Source: Clostridium drakei (GTDB taxonomy: Bacteria; Bacillota; Clostridia; Clostridiales; Clostridiaceae). From it: DNA of 54,524 nucleotides. Of this stretch, positions 46,041-54,524 are shown in pieces. The stretch spans positions 1 to 54,524 of the forward strand of contig NZ_JIBU02000060.1 of assembly GCF_000633595.2 (NCBI RefSeq), given 5' to 3'. The translations under genes were made by a program, and so were the position numbers. The notes under the pieces are model-generated. The model searched no databases and had not been told where the DNA came from. It saw only the letters and a list, made by a program, of their open reading frames with translations. Positions within the stretch are counted from its first letter, which is position 1. Each line of letters opens with the position of its first letter.

Positions 46041-46904
46041 TTATTGAGTCGTATTTTCTGAATCTTCATAGGACAATGATGTTTTTTCTTTTTTAGACAT
46101 ATATATAGAAAATATAATACTTATAGCTAATAGGAGAAATATAATTATCAGAGATAATACAACTGAAATATTTATATGAAAGAATCCAGCTGAAAGTTTT
46201 ACACCTGTGAATATGAGTATGCAAGCAACTCCATATTTTACATAAGCAAATTTGTTGTGAAGTTTTTCAAGTAAAAAATACATACTTCTAAGTCCTAAGA
46301 TTGCAAATATATTAGAAGTATATACTATAAAAGGATCTGTAGTTATTGAGAATACAGCAGGTATTGAATCTATTGCAAATAATATATCCGATCCTTCTAT
46401 AAGTATAAGTACTGCAAAAAGTGGGGTAGCATAAAGAATTTTATTTTTTCTTGTAAAGAATTTTTCTCCATCTAATTTATCAGAGACAGGTATTATTTTG
46501 TGTAAAAGCTTTAAAATTTTGTTATCTTTAAAGTTTTGCGTTTCTTTTTTGTCAAATATCATTTTAAAGCCACTTATCATGAGTAATAAGCCAAATACAT
46601 ACAATACCCAGTGAAATTCATTAACAATTCTTACTCCTAAAATTACAAATATAAATCTTAAAACTATTGCTCCAGCTATACCATATGTTAGGATTCTTTT
46701 TTGATATTGAGGTTTTATTCCAAAGTTTTCAAATATAAGCAGAAATAAAAATAAATTGTCTAAACTTAAACTTTGCTCAATTACATAACCTCCTAAAAAG
46801 GTTAAGGCTTTTTCTTGTCCCATAAAGAAATAAATTCCGGCATTAAACAGCAAAGCGATTCCAACCCAAAACAGAATATTTTGCAATGATTTTTTTGTAG
46901 ACAT
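46041..46904 (-). CDS. TerC/Alx-family membrane protein, probable Mn2+ exporter
   Basis: A 287-aa integral membrane protein with about eight helices and the TerC hallmarks: acidic residues in membrane segments (SLDNLFLFLLIF near 47-58, EGSDILFAIDSIPAVF near 172-190). AAGGAGGTATTTATATT precedes the ATG. Bacterial TerC/Alx proteins have been linked to manganese export and to metalation of exoenzymes. The gene is preceded by a yybP-ykoY-type manganese riboswitch, which supports a Mn2+ role here. Confidence 0.92.
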   Translation of the reverse strand: MSTKKSLQNILFWVGIALLFNAGIYFFMGQEKALTFLGGYVIEQSLSLDNLFLFLLIFENFGIKPQYQKRILTYGIAGAIVLRFIFVILGVRIVNEFHWVLYVFGLLLMISGFKMIFDKKETQNFKDNKILKLLHKIIPVSDKLDGEKFFTRKNKILYATPLFAVLILIEGSDILFAIDSIPAVFSITTDPFIVYTSNIFAILGLRSMYFLLEKLHNKFAYVKYGVACILIFTGVKLSAGFFHINISVVLSLIIIFLLLAISIIFSIYMSKKEKTSLSYEDSENTTQ

Positions 46905-46954
46905 AATATAAATACCTCCTTAAATTTAATGTAGATAGTTATCATAATAAAACA

Positions 46955-47085
46955 GAAAGACTTTTAACATAATCTACGTTAAAGTAGTATTATGTTAAAA
47001 GTCTCATTACCTTAAAACAGGTTTATAAAGCCAGATATAAATCGAATTGTTGACTTTATAATTTAAATTACTCCCTTTTAACTAG
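46955..47085 (-). promoter_or_regulatory. yybP-ykoY manganese riboswitch with terminator
   Basis: On the minus strand, leading into the TerC gene, lie AAAGGGAGTA (near 47080), GTCAACA, and then GGTAATGAGAC, the sequence marks of yybP-ykoY aptamers. The latter runs straight into a perfect 15-bp hairpin (GACTTTTAACATAAT at 46959-46973 with 46989-47003) with a U-rich tail. TerC-family genes are among the commonest targets of this riboswitch. Mn2+ would prevent the terminator and turn on export. Confidence 0.82.
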
Positions 47086-47410
47086 TTAATAATAACTTCT
47101 TGATGCAATATTAACATAAAATCTAACCTTATGTCAAGCTAAAAAATAATATTTTAAATAATAAAAATAAATATAATAAAAAGTAATTAATACTGTTAAA
47201 CATAAATGAGCTTCGTTACATTTTTGATAAAATTTCTTAAGTTTATATTTCGAACTTGTTTGATATGAAAATTAAGATATATAATTATATTTATAATAAA
47301 AGAATATTATAAAGATGTTTTAAAATGTCGGTAGTTAGAAATTTAATTTTATTAATAAATTTTATGATATTTTCATGCTGACAAAAAGTTTGAAGAGGTG
47401 ATTTTTGATT
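47086..47410. other. Divergent gene-free region
   Basis: About 320 very AT-rich bases between the riboswitch leader (minus) and the sigma-54 activator (plus). It must hold both promoters, but none could be placed with confidence. GAGGTGA (47395-47401) is the ribosome-binding site of the activator gene. Confidence 0.4.
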
Positions 47411-49300
47411 ATGATTGAAGTAAATGATTTAAAAAAAGTGATAGACAACTCTCATAAAAGATGTATGAATTATGATATTGATAAAAAAAGAGTATTTCCT
47501 ATAAGAACATTGAGTGCAGTAGAGCTCCATAAAGCATTAGACGAAGATAGTGAATTGATAAAGATTTCTATACCTTTTATGGAAATATTGTATGATTTTT
47601 TAAGAGGATCAGGCTTTGCATTATACCTTACAAATAGTGAAGGTTTTATTCTTACTATAGTTGGAGATGAAGAAATAATAAAAGATATGGCACAAATAGG
47701 AATTGTTGAAGGTGCAGATATGAGCGAGAAAAGCACAGGTACTAATGCTATTGGAACAGCACTTTATGAGGATTGTTCAGTTCAAACATCTGGAAAAGAT
47801 CATTATATAGAAGCATACCATCCTCTTACGTGTTCAGCTGCAGTTATTCATAATGAGAAAAGAAAGACTATAGGTTGTTTGAATTTAACTGGTAAATGTA
47901 AGTTGGCTCATCCACATACATTAGGACTTGTGGTGGCTGCAGTAAAATCTATTGAAAATCAATTAAAAGTGGAAAAAACTCAAAATGAGCTATTTAATGC
48001 TTATCAATACTTAAATAAAGTAATGGATTCTATTAATTCAGGTATTTTTGCTTTGAATACTAATGGAGTAATAAAAGCTATAAATAAAAGTGCTTGTACA
48101 ATGTTATGCGTAAGGGAAGAAGTTATAAATAAAAAGGTATATGAAATTTTGAATAATTGGAGAGAAATGCTAAGAGAAATTACTGAAGGAAAAATTTATG
48201 AAGGTAAGGAAGTTACATATACTTGTGGAGATAAAAAGAAAATATTTAGCTTAAATGCATATCCTATAAAGAATAAAATTGGAGATATAATTGGTATAGT
48301 AGGCATATTTAATGATATCCAAGATGTTTATAATTTAGTTAACAAATATACTGGTAAAAATGCTACTTATACTTTTCAAGATATAATAGGCAAAAGTGAA
48401 AAAATTTTAGAATTAAAAAAGGAGGCAGAGAGCATTTCTAATAGTCCATCTACAGTACTTATTCAAGGAGAGAGTGGAACAGGAAAAGAATTGATTGCTC
48501 AAGCAATTCATAATAGCAGCAGTAGAAGAGATAAGAGTTTTGTTGCAATTAATTGTGGAGCAATACCAAAAAGTTTAATAGAAAGTGAACTTTTTGGATA
48601 TGAGCGTGGAGCATTTACAGGAGCAAAGCAAGGAGGACATCCAGGGAAATTTGAACTTGCTAATGGAGGTACTTTATTTTTAGATGAAATTGGAGAGATG
48701 CCACTTGATGTTCAAGTTCACTTTTTGAGAATATTGCAAACTTCATGTTTCTACAGATTAGGGGGAAGTAAAAATATAAGTGTAGATGTAAGAATTATTG
48801 CAGCTACAAATGAAAATTTAAAAGGAAAAGTAGAAAAGGGAACTTTTAGAGAAGATTTATATTACAGATTAAGTGTAATTCCCATTAATGTACCTCCTCT
48901 TAGGGAAAGAAATGGTGATGTAGAAATTTTAATACAATACTTTTTAAAGACAAAGGCTGTTAAGCTAGGAAAGTCCATACCTAAAATGAAGAATAATATT
49001 TATAGAAAACTTATTGATTATACTTGGCCAGGTAATGTTAGAGAATTAGAAAATTGTATTGAAAATATAGTAAATATGAATGGAAATACTTCTTTTGATT
49101 TTGAAGATGATTTCTCAATGAAAAAGCAAAATAATGTTTCACAGAAAATTCTTGAATATAATATGTGTTCTTTAGAACAATGGGATAAAATAGCGATTAA
49201 GAGATGCATAGAAAAATGTAATGGAAATATTACAAAAGCTGCAAAAATATTAAAAATAAATAGAAGTACCATATATTCGAAGATGAAAAAGAATTTTTGA
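47411..49300 (+). CDS. Sigma-54-dependent transcriptional activator (AcoR-like)
   Basis: 629 aa from the ATG at 47411 (GAGGTGA 9 bases upstream; a TTG two codons earlier is too close). An N-terminal GAF-type sensor covers about 45-190 and a PAS domain about 200-305. The AAA+ domain has Walker A GESGTGKE (353-360), the sigma-54-contacting loop GAFTGA (400-405), Walker [12 protein letters not shown], and an arginine finger region. A C-terminal Fis-type helix-turn-helix ([22 protein letters not shown]) follows. It should drive the -24/-12 promoter of the alcohol dehydrogenase immediately downstream. Confidence 0.95.
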   Translation: MIEVNDLKKVIDNSHKRCMNYDIDKKRVFPIRTLSAVELHKALDEDSELIKISIPFMEILYDFLRGSGFALYLTNSEGFILTIVGDEEIIKDMAQIGIVEGADMSEKSTGTNAIGTALYEDCSVQTSGKDHYIEAYHPLTCSAAVIHNEKRKTIGCLNLTGKCKLAHPHTLGLVVAAVKSIENQLKVEKTQNELFNAYQYLNKVMDSINSGIFALNTNGVIKAINKSACTMLCVREEVINKKVYEILNNWREMLREITEGKIYEGKEVTYTCGDKKKIFSLNAYPIKNKIGDIIGIVGIFNDIQDVYNLVNKYTGKNATYTFQDIIGKSEKILELKKEAESISNSPSTVLIQGESGTGKELIAQAIHNSSSRRDKSFVAINCGAIPKSLIESELFGYERGAFTGAKQGGHPGKFELANGGTLFLDEIGEMPLDVQVHFLRILQTSCFYRLGGSKNISVDVRIIAATNENLKGKVEKGTFREDLYYRLSVIPINVPPLRERNGDVEILIQYFLKTKAVKLGKSIPKMKNNIYRKLIDYTWPGNVRELENCIENIVNMNGNTSFDFEDDFSMKKQNNVSQKILEYNMCSLEQWDKIAIKRCIEKCNGNITKAAKILKINRSTIYSKMKKNF

Positions 49301-49375
49301 AACTAATCATATTAAAAATAATAATATATGTTAAATTTATAACTACAATGAAAAATAAATTAATGTATAAAAAAA

Positions 49376-49430
49376 CAACAATGTTGAAAAAAACAACAAT
49401 ATTTTGTAAAAAGTGTTGATAATAACAACA
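49376..49430 (+). promoter_or_regulatory. Probable upstream activator sites
   Basis: CAACA/TGTTG elements recur: CAACAATGTTG (49376-49386), another CAACA (49394-49398) and the dyad TGTTG-N7-CAACA (49414-49430). They lie ~70-130 bases above the -24/-12 promoter, the usual place for enhancer-binding proteins, so they are likely bound by the activator encoded upstream. Confidence 0.6.
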
Positions 49431-49501
49431 TTTTGATTTTATTTAAGCTAGTGTTTATAAAAAAGTCAGTGATTTCAGTATATTAAGAGAGAAAATTCTT
49501 T

Positions 49502-49517
49502 TGGCATTATTATTGCT
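49502..49517 (+). promoter_or_regulatory. Sigma-54 (-24/-12) promoter of the adh gene
   Basis: TGGCAT-N5-TTGCT fits the TGGCAC-N5-TTGCW consensus, with the GG and GC elements at exact spacing. It lies 155 bases before the adh start. The rest of the 371-base gap 49301-49671 contains only the activator sites and AT-rich leader. Confidence 0.85.
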
Positions 49518-49671
49518 AAAATATATTGTATAAATAAATAACATATATTGTTAAAAAATAGTTTTGTTTTGAATCAAACATAAATTGATAAAAGTATACT
49601 AAATAAACTTTTTATTATATCAGATTTAAAATAAAGCTATAAAAGACTAAAGAAATTAGGAGGTTTTTTGT

Positions 49672-50733
49672 ATGAAAGGTTTCGCAATGTTAAGTATCAA
49701 TAATTTAGGGTGGATAGAAAAAGAGAAACCAGTTGCAGGTCCTTATGATGCGATTGTACGTCCACTAGCTTTGTCTCCATGTACATCAGATATACATACT
49801 GTATTTGAAGGAGCAATTGGGGATAGGCATAACATGATATTAGGACATGAGGCTGTTGGTATAATTGAAGATGTTGGTAATGAGGTAAAGGATTTTAAAG
49901 CAGGAGATAGAGTAATTGTTCCTGCGATAACTCCTGACTGGAGATCATTAGAGGTTCAAGCAGGATTTCAGCAACACTCTAATGGAATGCTTGCAGGATG
50001 GAAATTTTCAAATTTTAAAGATGGAGTTTTTGCAGAATATTTTCATGTAAATGATGCTGATATGAATTTAGCACTTTTACCAGATGAAATTTCTTTAGAA
50101 AGTGCTGTTATGATAACAGATATGATGACTACAGGTTTTCATGGTGCAGAATTAGCAGATATACAATTAGGTTCGAGTGTGGCCGTAATAGGAATTGGAG
50201 CAGTTGGACTAATGGCAATAGCTGGATCCAGATTGCGTGGTGCTGGTAGAATATTAGCAGTAGGAAGTAGACCAGTTTGTGTTGAAGCAGCTAAATTTTA
50301 TGGTGCAACAGATATAATCAATTACAGAAATGGAGATATTGCAAAGCAAATTTTGAACTTAACTTCTGGAAAAGGCGTTGATAGAGTAATTTTAGCAGGT
50401 GGAACTACTGAAACTTTGATACAAGCTGTATCTGTAGTTAAACCAGGAGGAGTAGTTTCCAATGTTAATTATCATGGTAAAGGAGATTTCCTTCCAATAC
50501 CTCGTGTTGAATGGGGATGTGGAATGGCACATAAGAAAATAGTTGGAGGTCTTTGTCCAGGAGGACGTCTTAGAATGGAAATGTTAGTGGATTTAGTAAG
50601 ATATAAACGTGTAGATTTAAGTAAATTAGTTACACATGTATATAAAGGACTTGATAAAATTGAAGATGCTCTAATACAAATGAAAGAAAAACCAAGAGAT
50701 TTAATAAAGCCAGTAGTAATTATAGATAAATAA
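49672..50733 (+). CDS. adh: NADP-dependent secondary alcohol dehydrogenase
   Basis: A 353-aa zinc alcohol dehydrogenase that reduces acetone to 2-propanol and acetoin to 2,3-butanediol, and also oxidises alcohols, in characterised clostridial homologues. Catalytic zinc ligands Cys37, His59 and Asp150 (with Glu60) occupy the same numbers as in the C. beijerinckii enzyme. The NADP-selecting Gly198-Ser199-Arg200 triplet and Rossmann GIGAVG are present, and long blocks (WRSLEVQAGFQQHSNG, MMTTGFHGAELADI, RVEWGCGMAHK) are family signatures. AGGAGGTTTTTTGT precedes the ATG. It is transcribed from a sigma-54 promoter next to its activator gene. Confidence 0.96.
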   Translation: MKGFAMLSINNLGWIEKEKPVAGPYDAIVRPLALSPCTSDIHTVFEGAIGDRHNMILGHEAVGIIEDVGNEVKDFKAGDRVIVPAITPDWRSLEVQAGFQQHSNGMLAGWKFSNFKDGVFAEYFHVNDADMNLALLPDEISLESAVMITDMMTTGFHGAELADIQLGSSVAVIGIGAVGLMAIAGSRLRGAGRILAVGSRPVCVEAAKFYGATDIINYRNGDIAKQILNLTSGKGVDRVILAGGTTETLIQAVSVVKPGGVVSNVNYHGKGDFLPIPRVEWGCGMAHKKIVGGLCPGGRLRMEMLVDLVRYKRVDLSKLVTHVYKGLDKIEDALIQMKEKPRDLIKPVVIIDK

Positions 50734-50744
50734 TTACAAAATGA

Positions 50745-50781
50745 ACTTTAGCTTCTGCATCTTAAGTTCAGAAGCTAAAGT
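50745..50781. terminator. Terminator between adh and the deacylase gene
   Basis: ACTTTAGCTTCTG (50745-50757) with its perfect complement (50769-50781). The flanks are only moderately T-rich, so it may act in both directions for the convergent genes. Confidence 0.65.
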
Positions 50782-50817
50782 TGTAAAAATATTTTTTAAA
50801 GTAAATGTTTTACATAT

Positions 50818-51312
50818 TTAAATTTTTATGTATGTAAATTCGTTTCCACACCAATGAACAAATTTTTCTAAATCCTTAAGGGATAAAACAATAGTTGCAG
50901 TATTAACATTAGGATGAACAGCTATTTTTGATGATTTTGTCAAATCACTATCTATAATAAGCTTTACTTTTTTATCGTTATTATTTATTAATCCCATGGG
51001 AGTGACAGAGCCTCTAGTCAAACCTAGATTATTATATAGCCTTTCTTCTGAACCAAAACTTAAAGGAGTACTGCCTAAATCTTTGGAAAGTTTTTTTAAA
51101 TCAACGGTTTTAGATTCCTCTAGTACTACAAGATAATGAATATCACCTTTTCTATTGCGGAGAAATAAATTTTTACAACCAGTTCCATCAAAAACAAGAT
51201 TCTTTTGTTTAATTTCATCAACAGTAAAAACTGCATCATGTTCATATCTTGTGTAGATTATATTAAGTTTATCTAAAGCAGCATATAACTTTTTTTCATT
51301 TTCTGTAACCAT
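50818..51312 (-). CDS. YbaK/ProX-type aminoacyl-tRNA deacylase
   Basis: 164 aa from the ATG at 51312; GGAGGTTG (51328-51321) is its ribosome-binding site, although an ATG overlapping that site is in frame. It is the single-domain ProRS INS-like fold of the YbaK/PrdX family, with the expected FDGTGCKNLFLRNRKG, YLVVLEESKTVDLKKLSKDL, GLTRGSVTPMGLIN and HPNVNTATIVLS blocks. These trans-editing enzymes hydrolyse mischarged tRNA such as Ala-tRNA(Pro) in the cytoplasm. It is monocistronic. Confidence 0.93.
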   Translation of the reverse strand: MVTENEKKLYAALDKLNIIYTRYEHDAVFTVDEIKQKNLVFDGTGCKNLFLRNRKGDIHYLVVLEESKTVDLKKLSKDLGSTPLSFGSEERLYNNLGLTRGSVTPMGLINNNDKKVKLIIDSDLTKSSKIAVHPNVNTATIVLSLKDLEKFVHWCGNEFTYIKI

Positions 51313-51575
51313 AATAAATTCAACCTCCATATCAATTTAATATTTTATAATAATTATACACTCAATTTTTGTACATACAAAATTTTAATTTAACATAAGT
51401 AATATATTAAAAATTTGTTTTTAGTGTTTCAAATTCTGTTAAAGTTATTGAAAATGGTTACGAAAATAGTTGTATTGACTATTTTATATAATATTCATTA
51501 TTAAGATAAATTTTACATAAATGTTCTTTTGTACATTTCGCAGAAACATTAATAATTACTAAGGAAGTGAAAACA

Positions 51576-52409
51576 TTGATAAATGAAATAAGTGATAATA
51601 GCTTGATTCAATCCTTTTACAATCTAATTCCATATTTTCAATATTACTTTAATGATGAATTAATTTTTACTATATCCAACACTGAAAAATTCCTTTTTGT
51701 TCAGGATGGTGAAAGCTTAAAAATGGCAGCTAAAACGGGAGATAAAATACCTAAGGGATGTGCAGCAGATATATGTTTGAGAGAAAAGAAACCTATCTGT
51801 GCAATCATACCTGAAGAGGTATTTGGAGTATCATTAAAGACAAATGCAGTTCCGGTATTTGAAGATGATAAAATAGCAGGAACTATGGTAATAGGTGTGA
51901 GTTTAGAAAAAAAGAAAAGGGTTTCAAATATGGTGGGTTCCATATCAGCTTCCATAGAGCAGATAAATGATAATTTAATGAATATGTCTTCTGGCCTTCA
52001 ACAAATTTCTGAAACTAATATGGATATTCAAAAATTTGTTAAAGAAACTAATGAAAGTTCTAAGGAAACAGATGAGATTTTAAGTTTTATTCAAGGTATT
52101 TCAAAACAAACTAATTTGCTTGGATTAAATGCTGCCATAGAGTCTGCTAGGGCAGGAGAGTATGGCAAAGGTTTTAGTGTAGTATCAAATGAAATTAGAA
52201 GATTATCTGATTCTAGTGGAGAATCTATAAAACAAATTAATACCATATTGAACAATATGCAGAATTCAATATCAGAGATCTATGAAAGATTTAATAATTC
52301 AAATGAGATATTACAAAAAGAAACAGCAGGAATACAACAAGTTTCAGCATCAGTAGAGGAACTTAATTCTACAGCAGCAACTTTGAAGGAATTTGCTGAA
52401 AAAATATAA
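51576..52409 (+). CDS. Soluble chemoreceptor-like protein
   Basis: About 277 aa starting at TTG 51576 (AAGGAAG 8 bases upstream; a GTG three codons earlier sits within that site). There is no transmembrane helix. Residues ~20-115 form a small alpha/beta sensor module with two cysteines in [16 protein letters not shown]. Residues ~125-277 are a short MCP signalling hairpin with the conserved tip [19 protein letters not shown]. It presumably reports an internal signal to the Che system. The MBL-fold gene begins 12 bases after its stop, so the two are probably cotranscribed. Confidence 0.88.
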   Translation: MINEISDNSLIQSFYNLIPYFQYYFNDELIFTISNTEKFLFVQDGESLKMAAKTGDKIPKGCAADICLREKKPICAIIPEEVFGVSLKTNAVPVFEDDKIAGTMVIGVSLEKKKRVSNMVGSISASIEQINDNLMNMSSGLQQISETNMDIQKFVKETNESSKETDEILSFIQGISKQTNLLGLNAAIESARAGEYGKGFSVVSNEIRRLSDSSGESIKQINTILNNMQNSISEIYERFNNSNEILQKETAGIQQVSASVEELNSTAATLKEFAEKI

Positions 52410-52421
52410 TGGGGTGATAAA

Positions 52422-53282
52422 ATGAGAATAACTACTTTAATAGAAAATACTCAAGATGAAAATAAAAATTTGAAGTATGAGCATGGACTTTCAATGTTTA
52501 TTGAAATGAATGATTGCAATATTTTATTTGACACCGGGAAAAGTGGAGATTTTATAGAAAATGCTGAAAAACTAAATGTAGACATTAAAAATACAGATGT
52601 TCTAATTTTAAGTCATGCTCATTATGATCACTGTGGTGGAGTTAAAAGATTGTTGGAAACTTATGATATAAAACCTAAACTTATTATAAGTGAGCATTTT
52701 TTTGAAAAAAGCAACAAATATCACTATTCTGATGGAAAGCTTAAAAGTGATTTTTCAAATGGAGTAGGTTACAAATATATAGGAATAAACTTTGATGAAC
52801 AATATATCAAGAATAAAAGTTTACCTGTAAATTTAGTTAAAGATGATTTGTTAAAGATAAATGATAAGGCTTTTGTATTTTCAAATTTTAATAGATATTA
52901 TTCTTTTGAAAAAATTAATGAAAACATGAAAATTAGAATTGATGATAAATATGAAATTGATAATTTTGAAGATGAAATAGCTTTATGCCTTAAAACAGAA
53001 AAAGGTCTTATTGTTATACTTGGATGTGCTCATCCTGGTTTTTTAAATATGATAAATACAATTAGTGAAAGAACTGGAGAAAAGGTAATAGGTATAATAG
53101 GAGGAACTCATCTTATTGAAGCAGATAATGAGAGAATAGAAAAATCAATTAAATATTTGAATTCCTTGAATATAAGTATTTTAGGATTGTCACATTGCAC
53201 TGGCGAAAAAGCTGTAAAAATGCTTAATGAAGAATGTAAAGGGAGTTTTATAAATAGAACGGGAACGATACTAAATTTATAG
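52422..53282 (+). CDS. Metallo-beta-lactamase-fold hydrolase
   Basis: 286 aa. The metal-binding signature LSHAHYDHCGG (HxHxDH) is near residues 64-74, an N-terminal FDTGKS strand, and later ligand histidines in GCAHPGF and GGTHL/SHCTG. The pattern follows the subfamily that contains 7,8-dihydropterin-6-yl-methyl-4-(beta-D-ribofuranosyl)aminobenzene 5'-phosphate synthase, common next to signalling genes in clostridia. GGGGTGATAAA precedes the ATG. It probably shares an mRNA with the soluble chemoreceptor. Confidence 0.88.
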   Translation: MRITTLIENTQDENKNLKYEHGLSMFIEMNDCNILFDTGKSGDFIENAEKLNVDIKNTDVLILSHAHYDHCGGVKRLLETYDIKPKLIISEHFFEKSNKYHYSDGKLKSDFSNGVGYKYIGINFDEQYIKNKSLPVNLVKDDLLKINDKAFVFSNFNRYYSFEKINENMKIRIDDKYEIDNFEDEIALCLKTEKGLIVILGCAHPGFLNMINTISERTGEKVIGIIGGTHLIEADNERIEKSIKYLNSLNISILGLSHCTGEKAVKMLNEECKGSFINRTGTILNL

Positions 53283-53293
53283 AATGTCTAAAG

Positions 53294-53340
53294 AAGCTAT
53301 GAAATAGGATATTTAATATATTTCATAGCTTTTATTTAAT
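53294..53340. terminator. Terminator between MBL and chemoreceptor genes
   Basis: AAGCTATGAAATA (53294-53306) pairs with TATTTCATAGCTT (53319-53331), followed by TTATTTAATT. It serves the convergent genes on both sides. Confidence 0.8.
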
Positions 53341-53365
53341 TAAAATTGATCACATTGAGTTTTTA

Positions 53366-54448
53366 TTAATCAACTTTAAATTTAGAAATTTCGTTTGATA
53401 ACAGTATTGAAAGATCTTCTAATTCCTTTGAGGCAGTTTTTAGCTCTAAAAACATTTTTTCTTGATCATTTACTATTTCTTCGGTAGATGACGTATTAGC
53501 AGCAGCTTCTTCACTTATTGAAGAAACATTTGAAATAGCTTTATGAATATTTATATTTTCATTTAACAATTTTTTAGCAATTTCAGATACATTAGAACTA
53601 ACATTTTTTATTTTTTCAATTTTATTTGATATTTTGCAAAATGTATCTGAAATAGTTTCCATGGAGCTGGTACCTGATTCCATATAATTTATACTGTCTT
53701 TCATAGTTGATGAAGCTTCTAATACTTGTTTTTGTATTTCGGATATTTCTTTAGATATCTTTTCGGTTGATTTAGAAGATTCTTCAGCTAATTTTCTGAT
53801 TTCTTCAGCTACTACAGAAAAACCTTTACCATGTTCACCAGCCCTTGCAGCTTCAATACTAGCATTTAGCGCTAATAAGTTTGTTTGATCTGATATAGAG
53901 CTTATTGAAGTTGTTATATTTTCAATATTTTTAGATCCATCAGAAAGTTTTGTTATGACTTTGCTGGAATTTAATATACTATTTTTCATATTGCTTAATA
54001 AATCCATTGTAGAATTTAAATTGTAGGAACCATCAGATATATTGTTTTTTGCTTCTAATATCATAGTATCAATGTTTGTACTTATTTCTACTAAATTTTT
54101 AGATTGTTTTTCCATGTCGCCTATATACTTAGTAACATTTGAAATTTCAGAAGCAGTTACTTTAGAACCTGAAGCTAAATCTGTAATGTTTTCTTGAATA
54201 CATTTGGCACTTTCGGCAACTTTGAAACCGATCTCTTTGTAATTTTTCGAAGAAAAAGAAACAATATCTGAAACGTTTTTTAATTTTAATACAATATCCT
54301 TTAAATTTTTCACCATTTTATTAAAAATAGCATTAAATGTTCCTAATTCATCTGATGTTTCTGGCAAATAGTCAACTAGGTACCCATCGGCTACTTTTTC
54401 AGCAGCTTGTGATACATTTAATAATCTGTTAAAAAGGTATTTTGTCAA
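53366..54448 (-). pseudogene. Methyl-accepting chemotaxis protein lacking its sensor half
   Basis: 360 codons from a TTG at 54448 without a ribosome-binding site. The protein begins in the middle of what should be a second transmembrane helix: reading further upstream in frame gives eight more hydrophobic codons (ISVIILTF) and then TAA. A HAMP domain (about 8-58, [13 protein letters not shown]) and a complete signalling domain with the tip [20 protein letters not shown] follow. There is no TM1 or sensor domain, and a terminator lies just 30 bases further up, so the gene has lost its 5' half. It could still be made as a sensorless receptor, but a remnant is more likely. Confidence 0.7.
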
Positions 54449-54482
54449 GAAAGTTAGTATTATAACAGAGATTTAGCACATA

Positions 54483-54524
54483 AATTCCAGTTAAAATTTT
54501 ATTTTTACTGGAATTGTATTTTTT
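54483..54524 (+). terminator. Terminator-like hairpin at window edge
   Basis: AATTCCAGT (54483-54491) with ACTGGAATT (54507-54515), followed by GTATTTTTT on the plus strand. No plus-strand gene lies directly upstream, which fits DNA having been lost or rearranged here. Confidence 0.65.

Noticed and set aside
1-54524. Insertion sequences, tRNA or rRNA genes, CRISPR arrays, prophage genes
   Set aside because: No transposase, integrase, cloverleaf, rRNA-like or repeat-spacer sequence was recognised on either strand.

Overview
The window looks like a chromosomal segment of a spore-forming Clostridium. The DNA is very AT-rich, Shine-Dalgarno sites are strong (GGAGG, AGGTGG), TTG/GTG starts are common, and there is a spore-germination (GerA-type) operon, a T-box ahead of argS, and an NADP-dependent secondary alcohol dehydrogenase closely resembling the enzymes known from C. 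beijerinckii and C. autoethanogenum. No rRNA, tRNA, CRISPR array or transposase was seen.

Layout. 1-4.1 kb: a long hairpin and a palindrome around a 65-aa Cys-rich peptide gene, then a copper operon (csoR with operator, copA with three HMA domains, copZ). 4.3-10 kb: an EamA transporter, then a hypothetical membrane protein with a MacAB-like ABC exporter, and an SdpI-like protein. 10-13.7 kb: an unknown minus-strand protein, then a lactate-dehydrogenase-like enzyme divergent from an organic-anion permease. 13.9-19.2 kb: a germinant receptor operon (A, C, small D-type protein, and two B paralogues). 19.2-21.2 kb: a TetR-NhaC operon with a clear operator. 21.8-25.4 kb: an HMA/UreH-type membrane/cupredoxin fusion convergent with a two-component system. 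25.5 kb: a folded repeat element. 25.8-26.9 kb: an MFS gene split by one in-frame stop. 27-33.3 kb: a two-component system divergent from an AcrAB-like RND pair. 34.3-39.9 kb: a chemoreceptor, T-box-argS, a YprB-like exonuclease and a CBS protein. 39.9-42.1 kb: a Fur-type feoAB operon in which FeoB runs into the Cys-rich FeoB-associated peptide. 42.1-46 kb: a gene remnant followed by a visibly more GC-rich TetR / rifampin-phosphotransferase-like / small membrane protein operon that looks acquired. 46-47.1 kb: a TerC protein under a yybP-ykoY (manganese) riboswitch. 47.4-50.8 kb: a sigma-54 activator, its probable binding sites, a -24/-12 promoter and the secondary alcohol dehydrogenase. 50.8-54.5 kb: a YbaK-type tRNA deacylase, a soluble chemoreceptor paired with a metallo-beta-lactamase-fold protein, and a chemoreceptor lacking its sensor half.

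Overall this is a patchwork of short self-regulated modules: metal homeostasis (Cu, Fe, Mn), efflux and stress (ABC, RND, MFS, NhaC, RPH-like), spore germination, and solvent/organic-acid metabolism. The most unusual items are the FeoB fusion that keeps an internal start, the germination gene whose homologous start codon is ATA, the MFS gene with a single ochre codon, the hairpin/repeat elements at the left edge and near 25.6 kb, the three-domain copper-type fusion, and the GC-rich RPH-like island. Functions are assigned from recognised motifs and family knowledge; no database search was run.
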